From Lacihabitans sp. LS3-19 (GTDB lineage: Bacteria > Bacteroidota > Bacteroidia > Cytophagales > Spirosomataceae), in contig NZ_RJUA01000007.1 in NCBI RefSeq assembly GCF_024343575.1, positions 250 to 64,249 on the forward strand: 64,000 nucleotides of DNA. The letters are read 5' to 3'. Every line of letters begins with the position of its first letter. Within the stretch, counting starts at the first letter, position 1. The notes below the pieces were generated by a model. The model saw only the letters and a program-made list of their open reading frames with translations. It ran no database searches and was not told where the DNA came from. Made by a program: the position numbers and the translations under genes. Shown one piece after another: positions 37,837-47,503 of this stretch.

Positions 37837-40800
37837 ATGAATAGACATTTCCGTATTAAAATATTAAGTACAGTTCTTTTATGGTTAATGGGCTTGTTGC
37901 CTGTTTGTGGGCAGTATATAACTTCCATTCCTATAGGTTTTAATGATGCTAATTTTAGTGGTTGCGGCACTACACAAAACTGTGGACAATACAGCGAGGC
38001 AGGGGGTATCAAAATGTACATTGATAGAATAGAGAATAACACTGCCTATTTTAGAATAGTAAATTGTGCCACTACCACATCAAATCAAATCAACTTTGGT
38101 TCATTGGGCGTAGCAAGTGGAGGTTTTTTTATCATGCGAAATTCACCTTGCGGTATTATACAGAGCCAAATTAACGTGCCTTTAGCTGGATGGTACTATG
38201 AGGTAGCAGTACCTGTAGACCCTTCTCAAAACAGTAGAGACTATTACGGAGTCTATATTCCTAATTACCAAGGCATTTTTTCGGCAGCAGGACCACGTTT
38301 TGCTACAAGTGTTGTATCTATTGCAGGCACACCTACCGGTTTAACCTTAAATGCCCCTACTTTAACTTCGCCAGCACAAGACGATTTGACATACTTAGGT
38401 GGATTCTATTTACAATGGAATAAAAATGGAAATCCGGCGGGCACTGATTATCAAGTATATGTCTATGACCAAACTACACAAACTGTACTAAAAAATTATT
38501 CATCTGTTAATGATGTTAGTCAATCAACCCAAAGTGTAGGTAATAGTCCAGGTAATTATGCCAGTTGGAGTGTGAGAGCCGTAAAAGACGGGTATACTTC
38601 AGCAGAATCAACTACGCGTAATTTCTTTTTCAACAATTCTAACTTGAACCTGAACCTTAATTCCATAAGTGCCAGTTCTGGTTCTACCTCAACTAATTTC
38701 ATATTCAATACCAGCGTAAGGAATATTATCAAATCACCCTACCCAGCCCCAACGGTTAATATTGAATTTACGAGGCCCGATGGTAGCACCTTTACCGAGA
38801 GCAATATAACCAACACCTCAGAGCTTAATTTTTCGCATTCACAGAGTTTTTCTCAGGCTGGAACTTATCAATATCGATTTGTAGCCAATCAACTTAACCG
38901 AACCGCTGCAACAACTGCTATGGCAAGTTTCACGGTTACTGGTGCCACTGTAAATAATCCTTTGGTTACTTCTCCAAGTGCTGGAGCTAATCTTACGCTT
39001 GGGCAAATGACTTCTATTGCATGGAGTTTTCCCAATTATACAAGCCCAATTTCAATTGAATTAACAGCTGGCACAAGCAGTACCGCACCAGTGAGAGTAT
39101 TGTACGACCCAACTACCAATGATGGCACAGAAAACTGGACTGTTCCTACGGACTTGCCTGCGGGTCAATACCGTATAAAAATTTACAATACGGGTGCTGG
39201 CGAAAACGGGAATCCTACTTATGTGGGCTATTCGGGAGTCTTTAATATTGTAAACAATACGCCAGTTATTTCCATAAGCAGTCCGCAAACCAATGCAAAC
39301 TTGAATGTTGGCCAAGAATATCCTATAAATTGGTCGTTTACCAATTTTTCAGGTCGCATTTCTATTGAGCTCACAGCAGGCCCAAGCAGTACTATACCAG
39401 TGAAGGTATTGTATGACCCAACTACCAATGATGGTACAGAAAACTGGATGGTTCCTACAGACTTGGCATCTGGTCAATATCGCATAAAGATATTCAATAC
39501 AGGTGCTGGTGAAGGTAGTAATCCCACTTATGTTGGCTATTCGGGTGTTTTTAATATTGTAAACAATACGCCATTCACAGAAAAAACAATTGGCTATCTA
39601 CCAACCTATCAGTGGGGGGCAAACTTCAATGCAGGTTTTTTGGGCATATTTACGCACATCAATCTTTCTTTTATCAATCCGACAATCTCAGGTGGAGTTT
39701 TTCAAACAGACGCTCAGGGAGATTATATCTGGTCATTCAGTGATGCTAAATCTTTAGCCGATGCCAAAGCCAAAATGAGTAACTGGATAAGCAAGGGTTT
39801 TTCAGGTGATTTTTTTCTATCAATTGGCGGTGCTGAGGCGTCGGGTTCATTATTATCGGCTTATAGAACAGCCCTAAATTCATCTACCAACCGAACAAAA
39901 CTAATAAATGGTCTTAATAAGTTCATGGCAAATTTCGATACCAGCTACAAAATCAAAGGCATAGACATGGACTTAGAATATACCGCTATGAACATAGGTG
40001 GTTACAATGCATTTGTACAATCACTTGCAGATAATCTACACCTAAACAGCTTTAAACTCTCTGTAGCAGCAGAGTACAAATACCCAGTTGGAGTATATAT
40101 TCAAAACGATAACGGTACCACCTCTCAAAAGGTATTAGGAAGTATGATAGACAATTTATCTTTAACCAAAATCGATTGGTTAAATATGATGAGCTATGAT
40201 TATACATCTGCCAATGATTTATCAGGAAACTCCTTAGGCCTTAGTCATTCGCCTTACACACTTGTACAAAGAGACTATATCTATTGGAATACCACGAGAG
40301 GCTTACCATCTAATAAAATTGTATGTGGAATACCACTTTTTGGTCACGAATCAGGTGGAACAGGGGGTGAAATAGCTTATCGAGACCTTAAATGTAAGGA
40401 GGTGCCTGCTTGGTACAATCCAGATTTGGCCTTGAGGGACAATGACCAAGTATCGGTAAGGTATTGCTATTATGGAGCGGGTTATAGCCAAAAGCCGTCA
40501 GTACTTACAGTATATCAAAACGGCCGAGGCACTTTACAGCAGAAATATGATTTTGTAAATACGAATAATCTGGGCGGTAAAATGTTTTGGGCTATTGGTA
40601 ACGATATTTGGGAAGACAAAAATCAGGCATTATTGGGGCCTTTGTATAAAAGTGCCTGTGACCAAAACGTCAATATCAGCGGTGTAATTAATTCATCAGC
40701 TAATAATCCTTATCAAGGCCAATTTATAGTGTCCAATGCCACCATTCAAGCTGGACAAAACATACAATTTAATGCCGAAAATAGCATAGAACTTAATCCT

Positions 40801-40917
40801 CCATTCCAAACACAAAGTCAGACAGTATTTAAGGCTCAGATTAAGGCTTGCGATCAGGCTTCAAGTACTGTAAGTAATAGTCAGATTTTAGGAAATCTTA
40901 AATTAGAGAATAAATGA
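37837..40917 (+). CDS. secreted GH18 chitinase-like protein with Ig-like and 3-coathanger-like domains
   Basis: 1026 residues, signal peptide about 1-27. An N-terminal domain (30-170) and FN3/Ig-like parts precede two nearly identical Ig-like repeats (about 375-575; WSFPNYTSPISIELTAG). The GH18 barrel spans about 580-940: the chain KTIGYLPTYQ starts it, DFFLSIGGA is strand 3, and GIDMDLEY (about 707-714) carries the Asp/Glu pair with the catalytic Glu. The first Asp of the DxxDxDxE signature is Lys here. The C terminus (SIELNPPFQTQSQTVFKAQI) is 3-coathanger-like. Expected to bind or cut beta-1,4-linked GlcNAc polymers outside the cell. Its stop overlaps the next ATG by 4 bases. Confidence 0.85.
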   Translation: MNRHFRIKILSTVLLWLMGLLPVCGQYITSIPIGFNDANFSGCGTTQNCGQYSEAGGIKMYIDRIENNTAYFRIVNCATTTSNQINFGSLGVASGGFFIMRNSPCGIIQSQINVPLAGWYYEVAVPVDPSQNSRDYYGVYIPNYQGIFSAAGPRFATSVVSIAGTPTGLTLNAPTLTSPAQDDLTYLGGFYLQWNKNGNPAGTDYQVYVYDQTTQTVLKNYSSVNDVSQSTQSVGNSPGNYASWSVRAVKDGYTSAESTTRNFFFNNSNLNLNLNSISASSGSTSTNFIFNTSVRNIIKSPYPAPTVNIEFTRPDGSTFTESNITNTSELNFSHSQSFSQAGTYQYRFVANQLNRTAATTAMASFTVTGATVNNPLVTSPSAGANLTLGQMTSIAWSFPNYTSPISIELTAGTSSTAPVRVLYDPTTNDGTENWTVPTDLPAGQYRIKIYNTGAGENGNPTYVGYSGVFNIVNNTPVISISSPQTNANLNVGQEYPINWSFTNFSGRISIELTAGPSSTIPVKVLYDPTTNDGTENWMVPTDLASGQYRIKIFNTGAGEGSNPTYVGYSGVFNIVNNTPFTEKTIGYLPTYQWGANFNAGFLGIFTHINLSFINPTISGGVFQTDAQGDYIWSFSDAKSLADAKAKMSNWISKGFSGDFFLSIGGAEASGSLLSAYRTALNSSTNRTKLINGLNKFMANFDTSYKIKGIDMDLEYTAMNIGGYNAFVQSLADNLHLNSFKLSVAAEYKYPVGVYIQNDNGTTSQKVLGSMIDNLSLTKIDWLNMMSYDYTSANDLSGNSLGLSHSPYTLVQRDYIYWNTTRGLPSNKIVCGIPLFGHESGGTGGEIAYRDLKCKEVPAWYNPDLALRDNDQVSVRYCYYGAGYSQKPSVLTVYQNGRGTLQQKYDFVNTNNLGGKMFWAIGNDIWEDKNQALLGPLYKSACDQNVNISGVINSSANNPYQGQFIVSNATIQAGQNIQFNAENSIELNPPFQTQSQTVFKAQIKACDQASSTVSNSQILGNLKLENK

Positions 40918-43205
40918 GAAAACAAAAATTCATAATTTGGACCATTTGCTTATTCTTGACTTTTAAGGGTTTTGCACAATGCCCTGCTCCTACAGCTAAT
41001 ATAAGTGGTACACAAAGTATCACCCAAGGCCAGTCTGCTACTTTGACTATTACGCTCACTGGTGCTGCCCCGTGGAGCATTACAGTAAATGGACAAGTGT
41101 ACAATAATATCACTAGTTCGCCCCATCAGCTTTCAGTAAGTCCTGCCACCACCACTACCTACAGCATTAGTACGGTAAGCAATAAGTGCGGAAATGGCAC
41201 CTTTAGTGGTTCGGCTACGGTCTCTGTTTGTATTCCAGCTACTGCTGTAATCACTGGTACACAAACCATAAATCAAGGGCAAAGTGCAAACTTGTCTGTA
41301 GCATTGACAGGTAACAGTCCTTGGAGTATTATGGTAAATGGGCAAACCTATTCCAATATTACCACCTCTCCAAAAATAATTTCGGTAAGCCCTTCAAGTA
41401 ATACAACTTATACCATTAGTAGTATTTCGAATCCCTGTGGTGTAGGTACTAAAAGTGGTTCGGCTGTCGTTTCGGTTTGTCATCCCGCCACGGCAAGTAT
41501 TACAGGTACTCAAACTATCGCAGTCGGTCAAAGTGCTAACTTATCAGTGGCATTAACTGGAGATGGCCCTTGGAGCTTTACCCTAAATGGGCAGTCCTAC
41601 ACCAACGTTTCAACATCACCCAAAATAATTGCTGTTAGTCCAACCGCAAACACTACCTATACCATTACTAATTTAAGTAATGCCTGCGGAGCAGGTACTT
41701 CCAGTGGGGCGGCAGTGGTTTCGGTATGTTCGCCGGCAACTGCCACAATATCGGGAACGCAAACAATTACCCAAAGCCAAAGTGCCAATTTATCGGTGAG
41801 CCTTACAGGTACAAGTCCTTGGAGTTTTAGCCTTAACGGTCAGGTGTATAGTAATGTCACGGTGAGTCCTAAAATAGTCAGTGTTAACCCAATTGAAACA
41901 ACAACTTATAGCTTAAACAGCGTTTCCAATAGCTGTGGAAACGGAACGGTAAGCGGCCAAGCACTGGTAACCGTTTACGCAGCGGGCTGCGACCCATTTG
42001 AAAACAATGATACGCCACAAAAAGCTCGATTAATAAATTCAAATGCCTATTCAAGTTTAGACCATTGCTTTAATACCAACGCAGACCAAGACTGGTATAA
42101 GTGGCGTGTAAATGACAAGACATACTTTATATTATTTCATTCATTCAATTATGCTTCCAGTTCGAACTACAAGTTTACTCTGACCTATACCAATAAAACG
42201 CTAACGGTCACAACAATGCAATCTGGTGCATCTGGCTCAGATACTTATATAGAGTTATATGACTCCGATGGTCAAACTCAACTGGCATACAATGATGATT
42301 ATGGCGGGACACTTTATTCACGAATCATATATCAAATTCCTGACTTGCCTTGTAATAAATCAATTTCAATTGGACCAAACGATGTAACTCAAAGTATCTA
42401 CAAAGCTTCATCATATATCAAAAGCAGTAGTCAAACCCAAGCAATTGAGACAGTTTTTGATGCCAAAAATTATATTTTACTTGAACCTGGCTTTAAGGCT
42501 GAATCTGGCAAAAACTTTAGCACAAAACTAAATGGTTGCCAATTTGAATTACCTACTTCGGGTTTAATAGCACATTATTCTTTTGATGGAACTGTTCAAG
42601 ATTTAAGTGGAAATAACCATCATGGAACGAATCAGGGCGGAACTTTTGCAGTCAATAGGCAGGGAGTACCTAACAAAGCCATTTCCTTATTAAATGGAGG
42701 TTCTCAAGTAGTTTTCGACAATTTCCCCTCATTACAAGGTTCTCCTTTTTCCATTTGCTTTTGGATGAAGGTGGATACCAGCATTGTAATGAACGCCAAT
42801 ATATTAAGCAAACATGCTGCCGGGACAAATGAATTCAAATTTAACATTGACTATAACAGTGTTGGAAATAGCTATGGTACGCACAGCATTAACTATCAAG
42901 GATTAGTAACATCAGGAAGTGGTTATGGTGGAATCGGCATCTATAATTTGGAATCATTTATAGATAACAATTTTCACTTTTATTGCTTTACGATAACAAA
43001 TGAATTGTTTGCAGGGCATGAAAAAATATTTTTTGATGCTCAGTTAAAATCTATACAAGGCTCTCATGGATTTAGTGATGCTTTAGGGAGATTGAGTTTG
43101 GGAGACTTTTTCTCTAATTATCAAGGAGGCTTTTTAATAGATGATTTGAGGATATATAATCGAGAATTGTCTGATACGGAAATACAGCTTCTAGTACAAG
43201 AATAA
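40914..43205 (+). CDS. secreted adhesin-like protein: four Ig-like repeats, PPC, 3-coathanger-like, LamG
   Basis: 763 residues with signal peptide MRKQKFIIWTICLFLTFKGFAQ. Four Ig-like repeats of about 82 residues (pattern GTQTI..GQSA.L.V.LTG..PW) cover about 25-355. A PPC (pre-peptidase C-terminal) domain follows at about 358-480 (NADQDWYKWRV), then a 3-coathanger-like stretch (IETVFDAKNYILLEPGFKAES). A LamG/concanavalin-like domain closes the protein (about 548-763; GLIAHYSFDGTVQDLSGNNHHG). No enzyme domain is seen. Probably a surface or secreted carbohydrate-binding or adhesion protein, translated together with the GH18-like gene (ATGA overlap). Confidence 0.85.
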   Translation: MRKQKFIIWTICLFLTFKGFAQCPAPTANISGTQSITQGQSATLTITLTGAAPWSITVNGQVYNNITSSPHQLSVSPATTTTYSISTVSNKCGNGTFSGSATVSVCIPATAVITGTQTINQGQSANLSVALTGNSPWSIMVNGQTYSNITTSPKIISVSPSSNTTYTISSISNPCGVGTKSGSAVVSVCHPATASITGTQTIAVGQSANLSVALTGDGPWSFTLNGQSYTNVSTSPKIIAVSPTANTTYTITNLSNACGAGTSSGAAVVSVCSPATATISGTQTITQSQSANLSVSLTGTSPWSFSLNGQVYSNVTVSPKIVSVNPIETTTYSLNSVSNSCGNGTVSGQALVTVYAAGCDPFENNDTPQKARLINSNAYSSLDHCFNTNADQDWYKWRVNDKTYFILFHSFNYASSSNYKFTLTYTNKTLTVTTMQSGASGSDTYIELYDSDGQTQLAYNDDYGGTLYSRIIYQIPDLPCNKSISIGPNDVTQSIYKASSYIKSSSQTQAIETVFDAKNYILLEPGFKAESGKNFSTKLNGCQFELPTSGLIAHYSFDGTVQDLSGNNHHGTNQGGTFAVNRQGVPNKAISLLNGGSQVVFDNFPSLQGSPFSICFWMKVDTSIVMNANILSKHAAGTNEFKFNIDYNSVGNSYGTHSINYQGLVTSGSGYGGIGIYNLESFIDNNFHFYCFTITNELFAGHEKIFFDAQLKSIQGSHGFSDALGRLSLGDFFSNYQGGFLIDDLRIYNRELSDTEIQLLVQE
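40980..41985 (+). repeat. four tandem Ig-like coding repeats (about 246 bp)
   Basis: Units of about 246 bp encoding the same Ig-like domain, diverged in sequence. The same unit recurs in the next gene. Confidence 0.7.
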
Positions 43206-43216
43206 ATTACATTAAA

Positions 43217-46201
43217 ATGAGAAATAATATTCTACTTACTATTTTGTTTTTGATTAGCTTAAACAGCTTCTCTCAAAAGCGTACTTATGTTTATGATGAG
43301 CTGCAGCGACTAAAAGTCACCAATTACTGGCAAGGCAATGTCATTGTAAGTTCTGTTGAATACACGTATGATGAAGTTGGCAATCGCTTAGTAAAAGATG
43401 TAACTGGTGAATGTCCTGCACCAACTGCCTCTATTTCGGGAACACAATCTATCAATCAAGGTCAATCCGCCAATCTGACTTTAACATTAACTGGAGCAGC
43501 ACCATGGACGGTGGTGGTCAATGGACAAACTTACAGTAATATCGTTAGTTCACCGCATGTAATAAGCGTTACACCGTCAGCCACGACCACGTATTCGATA
43601 AGCTCGGTAACAAATAAATGTGGAGCTGGAACATTTTCAGGTAGTGCTATTGTGTCAGTCTGTATCCCCGCTACTGCGACTATTTCAGGCACTCAAACCA
43701 TTAACAATGGACAAAGTGCCAATATTTCAGTTGCTTTAACAGGTACAAGCCCTTGGAGCATTGTGGTAAATGGACAGACGTATGCAAATATTACAACTTC
43801 TCCCAAAATAATTACTGTTAGCCCAACTACTACTACAACCTATTCTGTAAGCAGCGTTAGTAATTCATGCGGAACAGGTACAGCTAGCGGAAGTGCGGAA
43901 GTAACAGTATGTAATAAGCCGACTGGTATGTTAACTGGAACTCAAACTATAAACTTGGGGCAGTCGGCAGATTTATCTGTGGCCTTAACAGGTGACAGCC
44001 CATGGACTATTCAAATAAATGGGCAAACCTATTCCAACATAGTTACAAGTCCTTTTGTGGTCTCAGTAACGCCAAATAATACCACAAACTATGCTTTAAT
44101 AAGTGTTTCGAATGCTTGTGGAGGGGGTGTGGCTCAAGGTATGGCAGCAGTTACCGTTTGTAAACCGGCTACCGCGACTATAACAGGAACACAAGCAATA
44201 AATAATGGTCAAAGTGCTAATATTTCAGTGGCTTTAACTGGCACAAGTCCATGGAGTATTGTCGTTAATGGGCAAACATATTCGAATATTACTACCTCAC
44301 CCAAGGTTATATCAGTAAGTCCAAATACAACAACCACTTATACGGTAAGTAGTGTAAGCAACCCTTGCGGCAATGGAACAGCAAGTGGTAGTGCGGTAGT
44401 AACCATATGCAATCCAGCGACTGCAAGTATTATAGGTACTCAAACTATAAATCAAGGACAAAGTGCAAGTTTACCAGTAGCACTTACAGGAGATAGCCCT
44501 TGGAGTATTATGGTCAATGGTCAAACCTATTCAAATATTACGTCTTCGCCCAAAGTCATAACAGTGACACCTACTACAACCACAACCTATACCGTAAGTA
44601 GTGTAAGTAATGCCTGTGGAAATGGAACGTCGAGCGGAAGTGCCATAGTTACAGTCTGTAATCCTGCTACAGCAACAATTTCTGGAACTCAAACGATTAA
44701 CATCGGTCAATCTGCTACACTCAGTATTGCCCTAACGGGGAACAGTCCTTATTCTTTCAAAGTAAATGGACAAACCTATTCGAACATCGGTAATAGTCCC
44801 TATTTAATAAATGTATCACCTTCCACAACTACTACATATACAGTAACTAATCTATCCAATAGTTGTGGGGCAGGAACGACTTCAGGCAGTGCCGTAGTCA
44901 CAGTAAATACGACAGTAGGTTGTGACCCAAATGAGGGTAATGACTCACCAGCTACAGCTACAGTTATTTTAGGAAACTCATACGTAAGCCCAGATTTATG
45001 TTTGGATGTAATTAGCGATGTCGATTGGTACAAATGGTCGTTTGCAGGTAAAAACTATTATTTCAAGGTGCAATCTTATGCTAATGCAACGGCTGGAAAT
45101 TATAAATTTCAATTAAGTTTGAATGGTAACGACTTGGTTTTTGAAACGAAACCAATGGCTGGAAGCAACCTAATAGACACCCATGTTTTTTTCTACGATT
45201 CCGATGCTAGCACTTTGATTGCTTCAAATGATGATATTGGAGGTGACCCATGGAGTTATTTTTCTAAAATAGCTTATTCGTTTCCAGTTTCTTGTGCTGA
45301 TAAACCAGATCTACAAATTACAGACATCCCCATTACAGAATACCAAAGCAACCAAATAAAATATATAGTAAAAATTAAGAATAATGGAGGTGTTTCGGCA
45401 AGCTTAGGTTCGGTGTCTTTGTACACTTATACTTCCATAGATGCTACTTATAATAGCACCAATGATAGATTCATAAATGGCTTATTTATTGGAGGGAATT
45501 TGGCGGCAGGTCAAACCATGAATTTAAATTGGTCTGGAAGTTTCAAATACGACAACCATTATTATTTGATCGGAGTAATTGACTACCACGGACTACTCAC
45601 CGAATGTATTGAAACGAATAACACATTTTCGAAGCTTGTGACACCATGTACAGCCTCCAATTTGAATCTAACTGGCATTATAGCACCAGGTTTTTACAGT
45701 ACTAACGGCGTTGTACAAATAACTGGAAACGCAACTTCTACTGATAAAACCTTTATTTTGGGTAGAGCGATTACTACATTGCCAAACTTCACAGGTCAAT
45801 ATTTCACAATGCAAACAGGTCAATGTCTACCAACTTCAAATACCAGTTTATTTAATGTAGATGGTACATCTGCTTACGACAAAACCAAAGTTGATAAAGA
45901 AAAGCAGAAGATTAATCAAGGAATAAATTCCAAAACAGAGGAGCATATTAGCGTTTTGGAATTTGAAAATGAGAATGGAAATTATGTCTTAAAATACAAC
46001 TTGGCAGTTGAGCAAAATATTTCTATTTCCGTATGGAGTGATTCAGAAAAGAACTTACAATCAAGTATTTTAACAAACAGCATACAATTGCCAGGGTTAT
46101 ACACTCAAAACATTGATACTTCTTCTTGGGAAAAAGGCAACAAATATTTGATTCATTTAGACAAAGGAGGAGTATTGGATGTATTGGTTGTGGAGTGGTG
46201 A
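43217..46201 (+). CDS. secreted protein: short YD start, six Ig-like repeats, PPC, CARDB, T9SS-like tail
   Basis: 994 residues, signal peptide about 1-19. Residues 20-66 carry YD-type signatures (YVYDELQRLKVTNYW, YTYDEVGNRLVKD) like a fragment of an RHS repeat. Six Ig-like repeats (about 68-565) match those of the preceding gene. A PPC domain (about 568-690), a CARDB-like domain (about 694-815; IKYIVKIKNNGG) and a 3-coathanger-like segment follow. The final 80 residues have the shape of a type A type IX sorting domain (YNLAVEQNISISVWSDSEK ... YLIHLDKGG). Probably exported by T9SS and anchored at the surface. No catalytic domain is seen. Confidence 0.82.
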   Translation: MRNNILLTILFLISLNSFSQKRTYVYDELQRLKVTNYWQGNVIVSSVEYTYDEVGNRLVKDVTGECPAPTASISGTQSINQGQSANLTLTLTGAAPWTVVVNGQTYSNIVSSPHVISVTPSATTTYSISSVTNKCGAGTFSGSAIVSVCIPATATISGTQTINNGQSANISVALTGTSPWSIVVNGQTYANITTSPKIITVSPTTTTTYSVSSVSNSCGTGTASGSAEVTVCNKPTGMLTGTQTINLGQSADLSVALTGDSPWTIQINGQTYSNIVTSPFVVSVTPNNTTNYALISVSNACGGGVAQGMAAVTVCKPATATITGTQAINNGQSANISVALTGTSPWSIVVNGQTYSNITTSPKVISVSPNTTTTYTVSSVSNPCGNGTASGSAVVTICNPATASIIGTQTINQGQSASLPVALTGDSPWSIMVNGQTYSNITSSPKVITVTPTTTTTYTVSSVSNACGNGTSSGSAIVTVCNPATATISGTQTINIGQSATLSIALTGNSPYSFKVNGQTYSNIGNSPYLINVSPSTTTTYTVTNLSNSCGAGTTSGSAVVTVNTTVGCDPNEGNDSPATATVILGNSYVSPDLCLDVISDVDWYKWSFAGKNYYFKVQSYANATAGNYKFQLSLNGNDLVFETKPMAGSNLIDTHVFFYDSDASTLIASNDDIGGDPWSYFSKIAYSFPVSCADKPDLQITDIPITEYQSNQIKYIVKIKNNGGVSASLGSVSLYTYTSIDATYNSTNDRFINGLFIGGNLAAGQTMNLNWSGSFKYDNHYYLIGVIDYHGLLTECIETNNTFSKLVTPCTASNLNLTGIIAPGFYSTNGVVQITGNATSTDKTFILGRAITTLPNFTGQYFTMQTGQCLPTSNTSLFNVDGTSAYDKTKVDKEKQKINQGINSKTEEHISVLEFENENGNYVLKYNLAVEQNISISVWSDSEKNLQSSILTNSIQLPGLYTQNIDTSSWEKGNKYLIHLDKGGVLDVLVVEW
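43410..44920 (+). repeat. six tandem Ig-like coding repeats (about 246 bp)
   Basis: Same unit as in the gene upstream. Some units (second and fourth) are nearly identical over long stretches, which points to recent duplication or gene conversion. Confidence 0.7.
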
Positions 46202-46240
46202 AATGACTTTATTATTTTTAAATAATACTCTTAAAAGTAA

Positions 46241-46276
46241 AAAACTCCCCCATTTTCAATCTAGAGGGAGAGTTTT
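46241..46276. terminator. bidirectional terminator between convergent genes
   Basis: aaaactccccc (46241-46251) pairs with gggagagtttt (46266-46276) at 10 of 11 positions, loop 14 bases, with A and T runs on the two outer sides. Confidence 0.75.
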
Positions 46277-46287
46277 ATAATCGGTAT

Positions 46288-46884
46288 TTAAGAAGCTACC
46301 CTCATATACCTATCCATTGCCTCTTTTGAGGCTTTAGCGTCGTTGTAAACAATTTTACCCATTTCCATGCCTCCTTCAAAAGGAACCAAGCCAAAATAGA
46401 GTGTTTTCGGTAGAATTTGTTCAAAAACTTTCCAAACCATGAATAATTTCGAGCCTCCTAAAATATACTTTTTTTTGGTTTCATAGGCATCATTCACAGC
46501 TTCGGCATAAATTCTAAGTCTTGCCGTTTTATCCTTTTTTGTAAGGGATGGCTCTATTTTGATACAAGTAATCTCTGAACTTTCTCCTTCTTTAATATTT
46601 TTGTCTCGGTAAATGGTATTTTTGACAAGGTTATCAAATGGATCTAAATAGCGAAGGTTGTTGGTTGAGTTTATCACGTAGCCTGCTATCCAGTTACCTT
46701 CCTCATCAATAAAAACCTTTACCTTGTCAGCTAAATAAAGGTATTGAAATGGAATGGGAACTGTATCATTTTTAGAGGTGTAGAATTTGTTGAACTGTTC
46801 AAGTTCTTCTGGAGTTTTGAGTATTTTTGATTTTAGTGAGGTACAACTATGTACCTCATCATCGTTTTCAGATAAATTTTCCAT
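46288..46884 (-). CDS. hypothetical cytoplasmic protein
   Basis: 198 residues without a signal peptide or membrane span. The N-terminal 30 residues are polar. The centre alternates beta strands (VKVFIDEEGNWIAGYVINST) and the C-terminal half is helical (KLFMVWKVFEQILPKTLYFGL). No family was recognised. It lies alone between the secreted-protein cluster and a 620-base gene-free stretch. Confidence 0.7.
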   Translation of the reverse strand: MENLSENDDEVHSCTSLKSKILKTPEELEQFNKFYTSKNDTVPIPFQYLYLADKVKVFIDEEGNWIAGYVINSTNNLRYLDPFDNLVKNTIYRDKNIKEGESSEITCIKIEPSLTKKDKTARLRIYAEAVNDAYETKKKYILGGSKLFMVWKVFEQILPKTLYFGLVPFEGGMEMGKIVYNDAKASKEAMDRYMRVAS

Positions 46885-47503
46885 GTTTTTGTGAGTAAAT
46901 TTTTGCTAATAATTAATTGAAATAAATTTGGTGAATGTGAAAAAATATGAGGTAAACTGCCATATTTATGGGCTTCGATTTGAAATGTTTGACAAGTGAA
47001 AAATCATAAAGCGGTTTGTTTTAAGTTTTGCGAAGTTATTTTCAAAAAAACTTACCTAACAAATTTGGAATGGACGAATGGCTTATCTCAAGAAAGAACA
47101 ATATTCAAAATAAGGATAAGCGGCAAATTGTAGGGTTTTTATAGAGTTTGTAGGAGAATCAAAAATTAATACAACCGACTGAAAACAAGAATTATAACGA
47201 AATCAATTCATGGCTCCTGACAATGGCTTTAAGAAAATTTAGATTGTTTTCTTGGAATATTTATATGTTTTAGAAGGTTGTTTTAGTGTTTATTACCGAA
47301 GCTTAAAAATAGTTTTAATATAAATAAATATAAGAACACACATTGATAATGGAAAAACATTCCGAAACAATTAATTCAAATTAACCCAAATTAATCATCG
47401 TAAACCTTGGTTATTTTGAGTTATCCAAATCTTTTTTCTACTATTTAATTTAAACCTAAAGAAAAGAGTAAATTATATTAGCAGAAATTAAGAAAAATAA
47501 ACA
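46885..47503. other. 620-base stretch without a recognised gene
   Basis: AT-rich; no frame of more than 60 codons, RNA gene, tRNA or clear repeat was seen. It contains the start region of the 46288-46884 gene and the end of the beta-helix gene. Confidence 0.5.

Noticed and set aside
40980-44920. Mobile or satellite repeats
   Set aside because: The 246-bp units are coding Ig-like domains in frame, without target-site duplications or transposase genes.
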